NCBI GenBank assembly: GCA_937950325.1
Contig: CALFDJ010000061.1
Span: forward strand, 1 to 64,000
From: an uncultured Collinsella sp.
Lineage (GTDB): Bacteria > Actinomycetota > Coriobacteriia > Coriobacteriales > Coriobacteriaceae
Reading direction: 5' to 3'
Length of the DNA: 64,000 nucleotides
Made by a program: the position numbers and the translations under genes. Each line of letters opens with the position of its first letter. The stretch's first letter is position 1. Of this stretch, positions 53,667 to 63,007 are shown in pieces. The notes beneath the pieces are model-generated. The model ran no database searches. It saw only the letters and a program-made list of their open reading frames with translations, and was not told the DNA's origin.

Positions 53667-54431
53667 CTATCCCTCGATACGGCTCAGGAACTCGCGCGTA
53701 CGCTGCTCGCGCGGATGGTCGATGACCTGCTCGGCCGGACCCTCCTCGACAATACGACCGCCGTCCATAAAGACCACGCGGTCGGCAACGTCGCGGGCAA
53801 ACTGCATCGCGTGCGTCACGATCACCATCGTCATATTCTGCGCGGCCAGATCCTTGATGACGCGCAGAACCTCGGCCGTCAGCTCGGGATCGAGCGCCGA
53901 GGTCGGCTCATCAAAGAACAAGATTTCCGGGTCGAGCGCCAGGGCGCGGGCAATACTCACGCGCTGCTGCTGGCCGCCCGAAAGCTCACAGGGCACCTTG
54001 TTCTCGTTGCCCGTCAGCCCCATCTGTGCAATAAGCTCGTGTGCGCGGGCCTCCGCCTGCTCGCGCGGACGCTTAAGCACGCGAATCGGCGCATCGGTGA
54101 TGTTTTTCATCACGGTATAGTGCGGGAACAGATTGTAGTTCTGAAACACCAGACCAAACCGCGAGCGCGCCTGTTTGGGTACATCGCCCTTTGCGTACAC
54201 CGCGCCCGAACCCGCATCCGTCGCGACGGCAAGGTCGCCAAACGAGAGCGAGCCACCGTCGAGCGTCTCGAGCAGCGTGGCACAGCGCAGCAGCGTGGAC
54301 TTACCGCCGCCCGAAGGCCCGATAATCGCCACGACCTCGCCACGCTTTACCTCGAGCGAGATATCCTTGAGCACCTCATTGCCGCCAAACGCCTTACGTG
54401 CGTTTTCGATTTTCATCACTGAGTTAGTCAT
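53667..54431 (-). CDS. Amino acid ABC transporter ATP-binding protein
   Basis: GlnQ/ArtP-type ATPase of 254 aa: Walker A GPSGGGKSTLL, signature LSGGQQQR, Walker B ILFFDEPTSALD, and the switch His in VTHAMQFARDVADRV. Its start overlaps the permease stop by 8 bp; a later ATG (54416) is an alternative. Energises uptake of a polar amino acid with the permease and the lipoprotein upstream. Confidence 0.93.
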   Translation of the reverse strand: MTNSVMKIENARKAFGGNEVLKDISLEVKRGEVVAIIGPSGGGKSTLLRCATLLETLDGGSLSFGDLAVATDAGSGAVYAKGDVPKQARSRFGLVFQNYNLFPHYTVMKNITDAPIRVLKRPREQAEARAHELIAQMGLTGNENKVPCELSGGQQQRVSIARALALDPEILFFDEPTSALDPELTAEVLRVIKDLAAQNMTMVIVTHAMQFARDVADRVVFMDGGRIVEEGPAEQVIDHPREQRTREFLSRIEG

Positions 54432-55077
54432 GATAATAGTCCAGCTTCTTTTCGGCGGCGCCCAGCAGCATCTCGACCACAAAGTTAAAGACCCAGTAGA
54501 TCAGCGCCGCGATCGCAAACGGCACCATGCTCACCTGCGAGGCGACCAACGCCTTGGCCGTCGAGAACATCTCACCCACGCCAATGGCAAACGCCAGCGA
54601 CGTGTCCTTGACCAGCGTGATGATCTCGTTGCCCATCGCCGGCAGAATACGCTTGGCGACCTGCGGCATCACGATATACAGAAACGTCTGCATGCGCGAA
54701 TAGCCCAGCACCTCGGCTGCCTCGTATTGACCGCGCGGAATGGACTGCAGGCCCGAGCGATAGATCTCGGCAAAGTAACCGGCGTAGTTGATGATGAACG
54801 CTACGACGCACGCCGTCCACTTGGAATCGGGCGTGAGCGAAATGCCAAACACGTAATACGGGGCAAAGTAGATGGCAAACATCTGCAGCATGAGCGGCGT
54901 ACCGCGCATGATCGAAATGTAGATGCGCGCAATCCAGCGAAGCGGCGCGATTTTGCTCATGCGCATAAACGCCACGGGGATTCCCAGCGGAATCGACCCC
55001 AACAGCGTCAGCACAAACAACTGCAAACTGACCAAGAAACCCTGGCCAAGCATTTGCATCATGACCTGAATAGACAT
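54424..55077 (-). CDS. Amino acid ABC transporter permease
   Basis: Membrane protein of 217 aa with about five TM segments of the His/Glu/Gln/Arg/opine permease family (VSLQLFVLTLLGSIPLG, SIMRGTPLMLQMF, GLQSIPRGQYEAAEVLG with the EAA loop). Its ATG overlaps the binding-protein stop by one base (TAATG), indicating coupling. Confidence 0.93.
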   Translation of the reverse strand: MSIQVMMQMLGQGFLVSLQLFVLTLLGSIPLGIPVAFMRMSKIAPLRWIARIYISIMRGTPLMLQMFAIYFAPYYVFGISLTPDSKWTACVVAFIINYAGYFAEIYRSGLQSIPRGQYEAAEVLGYSRMQTFLYIVMPQVAKRILPAMGNEIITLVKDTSLAFAIGVGEMFSTAKALVASQVSMVPFAIAALIYWVFNFVVEMLLGAAEKKLDYYHD

Positions 55078-55937
55078 TACTTGAGCACCCAATTATCGAA
55101 AGACAAACCATAGCTTGAATATTTATCGCAGAGGTCCTTGACCGTGCCGTCCTCGTAGAGCGCCTTGAGCGACTCGGTCACGGCATCGGCCGACTTGGTG
55201 TCGCCCTCCTTAAAACCGACAGCGTAGTGCTCGCTGGACAGCGGCTCATCAAGCTGCGTATAGGCATCGGGCTTGGCGGCAAGCTGATACTGGGCAATCG
55301 AAAGGTCGCAAGCCACGGCATCGACCGCGCCGCTCTCGAGCTGCATAAAGGCCGTGTTGTACTCGCCGATGGTATCGAGCGTGGCAAACGTCGCCGCCAG
55401 ATCCTTCTGATCACCCTCGAGCACATCCTGCGCAGCGGAATCGGTCTGGGTAATCACAGTCTTGCCGGCAAGATCGTCCCAGCTCTTGATACCTGCATCC
55501 TTCTTGACCACCAGCACCTGCTCATTGAGCATGTACGGCTCGGAGAACGTGTAGTCGTCCTCGCGGCCCTCCATGGTAAAGCCGTTCCAGATGCAGTTGA
55601 TGGCGCCCGAGTTAAGCAGCGTATCCTTGGCGTCCCAGTCGATGGCCTCGTATTTGACCTCCCAGCTCTGCTTATCGGCAACAGCCTTGGCCAGATCGAG
55701 GTCAAAACCAGTGTACTCGCCGTCGTCGCCCACAAAGCCGTACGGAGGATAGGACTTATCAAAGCCCACCACGAGCTTCTTGGACTCCGCAGCACCCTTC
55801 ACATCCTTGGCCGCGGCAGAGCCTGCAGCGGAGCCCTTGCCGGCACCACCGCCGCAGCCGACAAGACCAAGGCCAAGCACCGTAGCGAGCGAGCCGGCTA
55901 GACCAACAAACTGACGACGAGACATATCGGTGTTCAT
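55077..55937 (-). CDS. Amino acid ABC transporter substrate-binding lipoprotein
   Basis: Extracellular solute-binding protein family 3, 286 aa. A signal peptide with a twin-Arg-like start (SRRQFVGLAG) ends in the lipobox LVGC at about residue 27. The binding fold begins DKSYPPYGFVGDDGEYTGFD. The family binds polar amino acids such as Gln, Arg or cystine. The ATG at 55937 follows AAGGGGG. A promoter and two related inverted repeats lie upstream. Confidence 0.93.
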   Translation of the reverse strand: MNTDMSRRQFVGLAGSLATVLGLGLVGCGGGAGKGSAAGSAAAKDVKGAAESKKLVVGFDKSYPPYGFVGDDGEYTGFDLDLAKAVADKQSWEVKYEAIDWDAKDTLLNSGAINCIWNGFTMEGREDDYTFSEPYMLNEQVLVVKKDAGIKSWDDLAGKTVITQTDSAAQDVLEGDQKDLAATFATLDTIGEYNTAFMQLESGAVDAVACDLSIAQYQLAAKPDAYTQLDEPLSSEHYAVGFKEGDTKSADAVTESLKALYEDGTVKDLCDKYSSYGLSFDNWVLK

Positions 55938-55955
55938 GGTATTCCCCCTTGATGG

Positions 55956-55975
55956 CACTTTAGTTAGGTAAAGTG
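55956..55975. promoter_or_regulatory. Candidate operator CTTTA-N6-TAAAG before the importer
   Basis: CACTTTAGTTAGGTAAAGTG is a 7+7 inverted repeat with a 6-bp spacer, located just downstream of the predicted transcription start. Same architecture as 31106-31121 upstream of ilvE. A partial copy CACTTTAGTG lies within the promoter spacer. Confidence 0.55.
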
Positions 55976-55993
55976 AGTCATGTAACGTTCAGA

Positions 55994-56022
55994 ATCATAC
56001 ACTTTAGTGAGATGGAGTACAA
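55994..56022 (-). promoter_or_regulatory. Promoter of the amino acid importer operon
   Basis: Minus strand TTGTAC (56017-56022), 17-bp spacer containing CACTAAAGTG, TATGAT (55994-55999). Confidence 0.75.
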
Positions 56023-56028
56023 GGGAGG

Positions 56029-56179
56029 GTTTGCCCGGCGCGGGCGGGGAGCGGCGCGTAATTAAGTTTCCTGCTCTACAGTCCTGCGCAAGACGGAAAG
56101 CACATTAAGTGCTTTCCTTTGCGTGCGGAACTCGCGATAAACTTAATTACGCGCCGCTCCCCGCCCGCGCCGGGCAAAC
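56029..56179. repeat. Conserved-core, variable-arm palindromic element, copy 2
   Basis: The 41-bp arms at 56029-56069 (starting GTTTGCCCGGCGCGGGCGGG) and 56139-56179 are exact complements. The 69-nt core contains CCTGCTC, ACAGTCCTGC, an inner stem GGAAAGCAC-ATTAA-GTGCTTTCC (56095-56117) and GTGCGGAACTCGCGAT. The core is shared with 20169-20239, the arms are not. It lies between the divergent importer and rRNA methyltransferase genes. Confidence 0.88.
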
Positions 56180-56285
56180 ATCGTTGGACTTATCACTGAC
56201 AGGAAATGGCCGCTTGCATATCGCCCGCTGGCTTGGCACGGTACAATGCTTGCAGCTTTTAATTCATGAATTAGTGGAGTTTTTG

Positions 56286-57734
56286 ATGGCAGAATCTCGT
56301 GCGGAGCGTAAGGCTCGTCGTGCTTTGATCGAGGCGGCTGAGGGGTCGGGGGAGAAAAAATCTTCTAAGAAATCCAAGTCGTCTCTGAATGCGAAGGGTA
56401 AGTCGGCTAAGGGCAAGGCTAAGGCCAAGCGTCCCGGCTCTCGTCGGAACGACGATAAGGCATCTCAGAATCGCTCCAAGCGCCCGTATAAGAATCCGGT
56501 TCCGTCTGCGCGTAAGGCCGTTGATCCCAAGTCTCCTTGTTCCATCATGAAAGCTTGCGGTGGGTGTACGGCGCTCAATCGTCCTTATAAGAAGCAGCTC
56601 GCCGCCAAGCAGGCTGCTATGGAGGAGGTTTTTGCTTCGCTTTGTGAGCGTGAGGGCATTGCTGTAGATCCTATTCGTGGCATGGGTGTCACCCTGGGCG
56701 ACCCGGGTAAATATCCTGCGCCGCGTGGCTTTCGTCATAAGGCTGCCACTCCCTTTGCTCCCGGTAAGGAGGGCGCTGTCCGTTGCGGTTTCTTTGAGCG
56801 CGGCACGCACAAGATCGTTGCCGTACCCGAATGCCCCGTCGAGGCACCGGGCGCCCGTCAGATTCTCAACGGCATCGCACGCGAAGCTGAGCGGCTACAT
56901 ATTCCCGCCTTTAATGAGGACAAGCATCTTGGTTTGCTTCGCTATGCCGTCGTCCGCTGCGGTTGGCGTACCGACCAGGTCATGGTCACGCTCGTGACCG
57001 CTCAGCGCGACTTGCCGCATGCGCAGGAGTTCTTTGAGGCTGTCGCGGCACTCGATCCGCATATCGTCACCGTTGCCCAAAATATCAATGGCCGTCCCGG
57101 TAACGCCATCTTGGGTGAGGAGACTCGTATCGTCTATGGCGCCGAGTGCATGCGCGATCAGTTGCTCGACTGCGAATTCGACATCTCCCCCACCGCGTTC
57201 TATCAGACCAATCCGCAGCAGACCGAGCTGCTCTACCAGCTCGCCATCGACGGCATGGATCTGCACCAGGGCGATGTGCTTATGGATGCCTACTGCGGCA
57301 GCGGCACCATCGGTCTTTGCGCAGCCAAAGATGCCCAGAACAAGGGCATCGGCATTATGCTGCTCGGCGTGGAGCGCAACCCGGCGGGCATTGCCGACGC
57401 ACGCCGCAATGCCGAGCTCAACGGCCTCACCCGCAGCGCTTGGTTTATGGCCGACGACGCCACCGATTACATCCTAGATGCCGCCGACAACAACGAGCGG
57501 ATCGATGTCCTTTCCATCGACCCGCCGCGTGCCGGCTCCACCCCCGAGTTCCTCGAAGCTGCCTGCGCACTTAAGCCGCGCCGCATCACCTATATCAGCT
57601 GCAACCCCGTGACTCAAGAGCGCGACCTGCATCAGCTCCTCGACGGAGGCTATCGCCTGCTCAAGATCGCGCCCGTCGACATTTTCCCTCACACCGACCA
57701 CACCGAAACCGTAGCGGTCCTCGAACGCCGCTAA
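56286..57734 (+). CDS. RumA/RlmD-type 23S rRNA (uracil-5) methyltransferase
   Basis: Class I SAM enzyme of 482 aa. A strongly basic N-terminal extension (about residues 1-80) replaces a typical TRAM domain. Iron-sulfur cysteines are in CSIMKACGGC and a later ECPVE. The catalytic region has DAYCGSGTIGLCAA (SAM), SIDPPRAGS, and the nucleophile Cys in ISCNPVT. It probably makes m5U in 23S rRNA (position 747 or 1939 type) or in tRNA. The ATG at 56286 has GTGGAG. Codons in the first third end in T more often than in the rest. Confidence 0.88.
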   Translation: MAESRAERKARRALIEAAEGSGEKKSSKKSKSSLNAKGKSAKGKAKAKRPGSRRNDDKASQNRSKRPYKNPVPSARKAVDPKSPCSIMKACGGCTALNRPYKKQLAAKQAAMEEVFASLCEREGIAVDPIRGMGVTLGDPGKYPAPRGFRHKAATPFAPGKEGAVRCGFFERGTHKIVAVPECPVEAPGARQILNGIAREAERLHIPAFNEDKHLGLLRYAVVRCGWRTDQVMVTLVTAQRDLPHAQEFFEAVAALDPHIVTVAQNINGRPGNAILGEETRIVYGAECMRDQLLDCEFDISPTAFYQTNPQQTELLYQLAIDGMDLHQGDVLMDAYCGSGTIGLCAAKDAQNKGIGIMLLGVERNPAGIADARRNAELNGLTRSAWFMADDATDYILDAADNNERIDVLSIDPPRAGSTPEFLEAACALKPRRITYISCNPVTQERDLHQLLDGGYRLLKIAPVDIFPHTDHTETVAVLERR

Positions 57735-57761
57735 CCAACCTCAGTATATTTTTGGGACAAG

Positions 57762-57793
57762 AAAGGGGGCGACCCGCCTGGGCCGCCCCCTTC
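57762..57793. terminator. Bidirectional terminator between the RumA-type and PHP genes
   Basis: AAAGGGGGCG pairs with CGCCCCCTT over a 12-nt loop, between convergent genes. Confidence 0.8.
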
Positions 57794-57812
57794 GCTTGGT
57801 TTATAAACTCCG

Positions 57813-58634
57813 CTACATCCCATTGCGCAGATCGCACACGCCGGCTGCCGCCATCTCGCGCAGCAGCGTCTCGCGGTCGCGCGTCACGATCAAATCCAGC
57901 GGGAAGTGAATCTCGTCGAGCATCTTGCGCGCGTGATCGAGCTTGCCAATGGCCATGCCAATGTGCGCATCGGTCGACACGCCAATGCCCACGCCCAGCT
58001 CGGCGCAGCGCTCGGCGATCTTGCGGCATACGGCCCAATGCTCAGCGTCGACACCGTGTTCAAGACTATGGTTGTTGATCTCGATAATCTTGTGCTTGGC
58101 CTTAGCTGCCAACAGTACCTCGTCGATATCGAACGGCACACCCGAACGCCCCGTGTGGCCCAGCATGAACACCTTGGGGTGCTCCAGGGCATTGATATAC
58201 ATCTCGGTCGTCTGGGCCAGCGTCGCGCCCTCAGCAATCTGCGGATTATGCACGCTTGCAACCAAATAATCCAAATTACGCGTAACCAAATCGAACAGCG
58301 AATGCTGACGGCTGTACGAATCGCCGGCGATATCGAGCGTGACAGGAGTGTCCTCGCCAAACAGGCTTCCGTTCAGCGAAACGATATCGGCCTCGGCACC
58401 ACGCAGCACCAGCACGCCGCTCCAAATGCGCGGCCAGATATCCTGGTTGATAAAGAACTGGTAACTGCGCAGGTCATTGGGGCAAGCCGTAACCATAGAG
58501 CTCAAATGGTCGGCAGATCCGAGCACCTGCAGACCACGCTCTGCCGCCCAGTACACATTCTCCTCAATGGTCGAATATGCATGCGCAGAGAACATCGTAT
58601 GGGTATGAATGTCACAAGAAAGCAGGTAGGGCAT
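57813..58634 (-). CDS. PHP domain phosphatase (YcdX-like)
   Basis: Metal-dependent phosphoesterase of 273 aa. Metal ligands are visible in CDIHTHTMFSAHAYSTIEE (residues 7-25), GSADHLSSM, LRGAEADI, SVHNPQ and STDAHIGMAIG. Related to YcdX-type trinuclear-zinc phosphatases. AAGGAG precedes the ATG. Transcribed alone. Gap 58635-58799 shows nothing recognisable. Confidence 0.88.
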   Translation of the reverse strand: MPYLLSCDIHTHTMFSAHAYSTIEENVYWAAERGLQVLGSADHLSSMVTACPNDLRSYQFFINQDIWPRIWSGVLVLRGAEADIVSLNGSLFGEDTPVTLDIAGDSYSRQHSLFDLVTRNLDYLVASVHNPQIAEGATLAQTTEMYINALEHPKVFMLGHTGRSGVPFDIDEVLLAAKAKHKIIEINNHSLEHGVDAEHWAVCRKIAERCAELGVGIGVSTDAHIGMAIGKLDHARKMLDEIHFPLDLIVTRDRETLLREMAAAGVCDLRNGM

Positions 58635-58799
58635 CGGGTCTCCTTATCTGGCACGGCCGTCGCTTATATTCATTGTACGCATAGCCTTCGATAGTCGTAA
58701 AACCACTCCATCCCAAAGACACAACGTCCATGACAACGGGGTCCGGCTTAACACCAAACCCCGTTTCACGTAAAACATTGTAGGCAGAGCGCTTTACTT

Positions 58800-59984
58800 T
58801 TAACGATACTCGTCCGCCAACTGTTTCCAAGCGGGTAGCGAATTGACAATCGTTTCGTAGCTCACGCAATAGCCCAGGCGGAACCAACCCGGCATACCAA
58901 AGCTGTCCGAGGGAACCGCAAGCAACTCATACTTCTTTGCGCGCTCGCAAAACGCATTCGCATCGGGCTCGAGTGCCTTCACCCACAGGTAGAAAGCACC
59001 GTCCGGCTCAACATAGGTATAGCCGTAGTCCGTCAAAGCATCGGTGAGCGCCGTGCGGTTGCGGGCATAGGCCCCGACATCACTCGGCTCATCGATGCAA
59101 TCGATGATCACGCGCTGGAAGAGTGCCGGTGCGCATACAAAACCCAGCGTACGGGCAGCGCCCGCAACAGCCGGCATCAGACGGGCAGCCTGCGGATTGG
59201 TGTTGGGAACCAAGATCCACCCCACGCGCTCACCCGGCAGCGACAGCGACTTGGAATACGAGTAGCACACGATGGTGTGCTCGTAGATCGAGGGCACCCA
59301 AGGCACCTCGGCACCGTACACGATCTCGCGGTACGGCTCATCCGAGATGAGCATAATCGGATTCTCGGGATCGCGCTGAGCGTTGGCCTCGCGCAGAACA
59401 TTGGCCAGTCGCGTCAGCGTGTTGCGTGTATATACGGCACCAGTCGGATTGTTGGGCGAGTCGATGATGACGGCAGTCGTCTTATCGGTAATCGCCTTGA
59501 GCACGTTGTCCACGCTCAGCTGGAACGTATCTTCATCGGCGAGCGCCTCAACACACGTACAGCCGGCCTTCTCAATCCAAACGCGATACTCCGGAAAGTA
59601 CGGGGCGATAACAATAACCTCGTCGCCCGGGTTCGTAACGGCGTTGAGCGTGCAGGTGAGCGAAGCCGCGGCACCCACCGTCATAAAGACGTCCTTACCC
59701 TCATAGTTCGTTCCAAAGCGGCGGTTGAGCGATTCGGCGACGGCTGCTCGACATTGCGGCAGGCCCGGAGCGGGGGTGTAGCCGTGCAACTGGTCACTCG
59801 GCAGCTCCAGGGCCTTCTTAATGGACTCCGCCACAGCAGCGGGTGCCGGAACGCTCGGGTTGCCCAGCGAGAAATCGAACACGTTTTCCGCGCCGATTTG
59901 CGCCTTGCGCTCAAGGCCATAGCTAAAAATCTCGCGGATGATGGAGCTCTCTGCACCGCGAGCATACATAGTTTCGTTGATCAT
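58800..59984 (-). CDS. PLP-dependent aminotransferase, class I/II
   Basis: Fold type I aminotransferase of 394 aa (aspartate/aromatic type). The PLP lysine is in CYSYSKSLSLPGERVGW, with DSPNNPTGAVY, DEPYREIVY and the final Arg in WFRLGYC. The ATG at 59984 has GAAAGGGG; the longer frame runs into a palindrome. Substrate not determined. It may make or use an amino acid handled by the nearby importer (weak inference). Confidence 0.9.
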   Translation of the reverse strand: MINETMYARGAESSIIREIFSYGLERKAQIGAENVFDFSLGNPSVPAPAAVAESIKKALELPSDQLHGYTPAPGLPQCRAAVAESLNRRFGTNYEGKDVFMTVGAAASLTCTLNAVTNPGDEVIVIAPYFPEYRVWIEKAGCTCVEALADEDTFQLSVDNVLKAITDKTTAVIIDSPNNPTGAVYTRNTLTRLANVLREANAQRDPENPIMLISDEPYREIVYGAEVPWVPSIYEHTIVCYSYSKSLSLPGERVGWILVPNTNPQAARLMPAVAGAARTLGFVCAPALFQRVIIDCIDEPSDVGAYARNRTALTDALTDYGYTYVEPDGAFYLWVKALEPDANAFCERAKKYELLAVPSDSFGMPGWFRLGYCVSYETIVNSLPAWKQLADEYR

Positions 59985-60044
59985 CTGTTCCCCTTTCGCA
60001 TAGGCGCTATTGTACGCTTTAGCCGAGCAAAGTGCCGCAGCAAT

Positions 60045-60104
60045 GTTGATTGGGGACAGACTTAAATGCGTGAAAACGCTCATTTAAGTCTGTCCCCAAT
60101 CAAC
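60045..60104. repeat. GGGACAG palindrome (GTTGATTGGGGACAG type)
   Basis: GTTGATTGGGGACAGACTTA plus AATG is exactly complementary to 60081-60104, with a 12-nt loop CGTGAAAACGCT. Here GGGGACAG is inside the arm. It lies just upstream of the aminotransferase gene and the FtsH terminator. Confidence 0.9.
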
Positions 60105-60126
60105 AGACGGCCCCATATCGCTCAAA

Positions 60127-60162
60127 AGAAAAAGCCTCCGCAGGTTTCCCCGCGGAGGCTTT
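60127..60162 (-). terminator. Rho-independent terminator of hpt-ftsH
   Basis: Minus strand AAAGCCTCCGCGG pairs with CTGCGGAGGCTTT, then TTTTCTTTT; 11 bp past the ftsH stop. Confidence 0.9.
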
Positions 60163-60173
60163 CGCCACAAAGA

Positions 60174-62309
60174 CTATTTGTCGGCGTCGGTGTCGGCATC
60201 GACGACGGCATGGTCATCGTCAGCATCATCGGATGCGGCTTCGGCATCCTCCTGCATGGCCGCCTGCGCAAAGGCCGCGGCATCAGCCGCCAGCTCCTCC
60301 TCGCTCATTCGAGGCACGCGCTTCTTGGTCGGCATGCCGGCCGCCTTGGCATTGCGCTCCTCCTTGGCCGCCAGGATATCGCCCTCGCGCTCAAGGTAGG
60401 CATTCCACTCGTTGTCGAGCAGGGCGTTCACGGCGTCACCTTCGACGGTCTCGCGCTCAAGCAGCACCTTCGCCATCAGATCGAGCTGATCGCGACGGGC
60501 GTCCAGGATCTCGACCGCACGACGATGGGCCTCGCGCATGATGCGCTGAACCTCGATATCGATGCGGCGCGCCGTCTCCTCGGAGTAATCCTGATGATCG
60601 GCGTAATCGCGACCGAGGAACACCTGATGTTGCGCCTCGCCAAACACTTGCGTGCCCAGCTCCTCGCTCATGCCCAGGCGCGTGACCATCTCGCGCGCCA
60701 TCTTGGTTGCGCGCTCCAGATCGTTGCTCGCGCCCGACGTAATGTCATCGCACATGAGCTCCTCGGCAACGCGACCGCCCAAGAACACGGCGAGCTCGTC
60801 GAGCATCTCGTTCTTGGTCTTGAGGAAGTGGTCCTCCTGCGGAAGCTGCAGTGTGTAGCCCAGCGCCTGGCCACGGCTGACGATCGAGATCTTGTGAACC
60901 GGATCGGAATGCTCCAGGATGTGGCCCACCAGGGCGTGACCGCTCTCGTGGTAGGCAATCGTGGTGCGCTCGGCCTCGGTCATCACGCGACCCTTGCGCT
61001 GCGGTCCGGCAATCACGCGCTCCATCGATTCCTCGACCTCGTCCATCGAGATCACGGAACGATGGCGGCGGGCAGCCAGCAGCGCAGACTCGTTGAGCAG
61101 GTTCGCCAAATCGGCGCCAGTAAAGCCAACGGTCATCTGGGCGAGCTTCTCAAACTTAACGTCCTCGTCCATCGGCTTGTTCTCGGCATGCACGCGCAAG
61201 ATCTGCTCGCGCCCCTTCACATCCGGACGGTCGACCGTAACCTGACGGTCAAAACGGCCGGGAAGCAGCAATGCCGGATCCAGGATGTCAGGACGGTTGG
61301 TCGCAGCGATCAGGATGACCGACTCGCTTTCCTCAAAACCGTCCATCTCGACCAGCAGCTGGTTGAGCGTCTGCTCGCGCTCGTCGTGGCCGCCGCCCAA
61401 GCCGGCTCCGCGCTGACGTCCCACGGCATCGATCTCATCGATGAAGATGATCGACGGGGCCTGGGACTTGGCCTCCTTAAAGAGGTCACGCACACGGCTG
61501 GCGCCGACACCTACGAACATCTCGACAAAGTCGGAACCCGAGATGCTAAAGAACGGCACGCCCGCCTCGCCGGCAACGGCCTTGGCCAGCAGCGTTTTAC
61601 CGGTGCCCGGAGGGCCAACCAGCAACACGCCACGCGGGATCTTGGCGCCCAGCTTGCGATAGCGATCCGGATCGCTCAAAAAGTCACGGATCTCCTCGAG
61701 CTCCTCGACTGCCTCGTCCACGCCGGCAACGTCTTCAAACTTGACCTTGGGGCGTGTGGCCTCGTTGGTCTTGGCGTTGGTCTTGCCAAACTGCATGTTC
61801 CTGTTGTTGGCGCCCATCATCTGGCGCATAAAGTAGAACATGATGGCGATAAGGGCGATCGTCGGAAGCACACTCATCGCCAAGTCGCCCCAAAAATCGG
61901 GATCGTTGGTGTTGACGATGTACTTGGTATCGGGGTGCTCCGCCATGAGCTCGGCAAGCGAATCGGAGCCGACATAGGTCGAAGAGAAGCTCTTGAGCTC
62001 GCTCGTATCGCCCTTGTCCTTCTTCGTCTTCCAGTAATGACCCGTCACGCTTCCGTCTTGAACCGTATAGGTCAGATCTTCGACGCGATCCTGCTTGATG
62101 GCGCTCACCATCTCGCTCGTCGCGAGCTTAACGGTATTGCTGGAATTGGCAAAGCCGGAGCCCATGTTAAAGAAGGCGTAGCCCAGAAGCGCGCAAGCCA
62201 AAATAAAATACAGCCAGCCCGTACGCGTGGGCTTCTTGCCTCCGGGCATCCCCGGGATCTTAGGCTCCCGGGGAGTCTGGGAATTGTTGTCGTTACGGTC
62301 GTCGGGCAT
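60174..62309 (-). CDS. ftsH: ATP-dependent zinc metalloprotease FtsH
   Basis: Membrane-anchored AAA+ protease of 711 aa that degrades misfolded and regulatory membrane proteins. Two TM segments (about residues 31-50 and 140-160) flank a periplasmic domain; Walker [14 protein letters not shown], Walker [15 protein letters not shown] with [11 protein letters not shown], and zinc-site HESGH. The C-terminus is an Asp/Ala-rich acidic tail ([17 protein letters not shown]). The ATG at 62309 has GGAGG 13 bp upstream, one base after the hpt stop. Confidence 0.97.
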   Translation of the reverse strand: MPDDRNDNNSQTPREPKIPGMPGGKKPTRTGWLYFILACALLGYAFFNMGSGFANSSNTVKLATSEMVSAIKQDRVEDLTYTVQDGSVTGHYWKTKKDKGDTSELKSFSSTYVGSDSLAELMAEHPDTKYIVNTNDPDFWGDLAMSVLPTIALIAIMFYFMRQMMGANNRNMQFGKTNAKTNEATRPKVKFEDVAGVDEAVEELEEIRDFLSDPDRYRKLGAKIPRGVLLVGPPGTGKTLLAKAVAGEAGVPFFSISGSDFVEMFVGVGASRVRDLFKEAKSQAPSIIFIDEIDAVGRQRGAGLGGGHDEREQTLNQLLVEMDGFEESESVILIAATNRPDILDPALLLPGRFDRQVTVDRPDVKGREQILRVHAENKPMDEDVKFEKLAQMTVGFTGADLANLLNESALLAARRHRSVISMDEVEESMERVIAGPQRKGRVMTEAERTTIAYHESGHALVGHILEHSDPVHKISIVSRGQALGYTLQLPQEDHFLKTKNEMLDELAVFLGGRVAEELMCDDITSGASNDLERATKMAREMVTRLGMSEELGTQVFGEAQHQVFLGRDYADHQDYSEETARRIDIEVQRIMREAHRRAVEILDARRDQLDLMAKVLLERETVEGDAVNALLDNEWNAYLEREGDILAAKEERNAKAAGMPTKKRVPRMSEEELAADAAAFAQAAMQEDAEAASDDADDDHAVVDADTDADK

Positions 62310-62310
62310 C

Positions 62311-62859
62311 TTACGAATAAACCTCCGGTTTCAAAATGCCCAGATACGGAAGGTTGCGATAGCGCTCGGCATAGTCGAGGCCGTAGCCCACCACAAAGGC
62401 ATCGGGGCAATGGGTTCCAACATACTTGGGCGTGATGGCCGAGACGCGGTCCTCAACGTCCTTCCACAGGAAGGCGGCGACCTCCAGAGAAGCGGGCTTG
62501 CGGCTCTCGAGGTTCTTCATCAGATACTTGAGCGTCAGGCCCGAGTCCAGAATGTCCTCGACGATCAGCACGTCGCGACCGCGGATGTCGATATCCAGGT
62601 CCTTAATGATACGCACGATACCCGAGGACTTCACACCGTCGCCATAGCTCGAAACAGCCATGAAATCGATGTTGGTCGGCAGCTCGATCTTACGCATCAG
62701 GTCGCCCATAAAGACAACGGCGCCGCGCAGAACCGCGATCAGTACCAGATCCTTACCAGCGTAGTCGCGCGTAATCTCCTCGCCCAGGCGAGAAACGATA
62801 CCTTCGATATCCTCCTGCGTAAACAGAACCTTCTCGATATCCGGATGTTGAGAAGCCAT
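62311..62859 (-). CDS. hpt: Hypoxanthine phosphoribosyltransferase
   Basis: Purine salvage enzyme of 182 aa that converts hypoxanthine or guanine to IMP or GMP with PRPP. The PRPP loop VLIVEDILDSGLT and the early LRGAVVFMGDLMR and SSYGDGVKSSG segments fit. AAAGGG precedes the ATG. The tilS-hpt-ftsH order is conserved in many bacteria. Confidence 0.95.
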   Translation of the reverse strand: MASQHPDIEKVLFTQEDIEGIVSRLGEEITRDYAGKDLVLIAVLRGAVVFMGDLMRKIELPTNIDFMAVSSYGDGVKSSGIVRIIKDLDIDIRGRDVLIVEDILDSGLTLKYLMKNLESRKPASLEVAAFLWKDVEDRVSAITPKYVGTHCPDAFVVGYGLDYAERYRNLPYLGILKPEVYS

Positions 62860-63007
62860 GACAACCCTTTCTTGTGCTTAATCGCCCACACACCGCCGTA
62901 TGGACGCGAACTTCACATTCTAGCAGCGCACGGGGTATATTTTCCAGCCCGTACGCCATCAGCGCGGGAATACCGTCAACGTCGCACAGAATAGCTGGCG
63001 TGGGACG

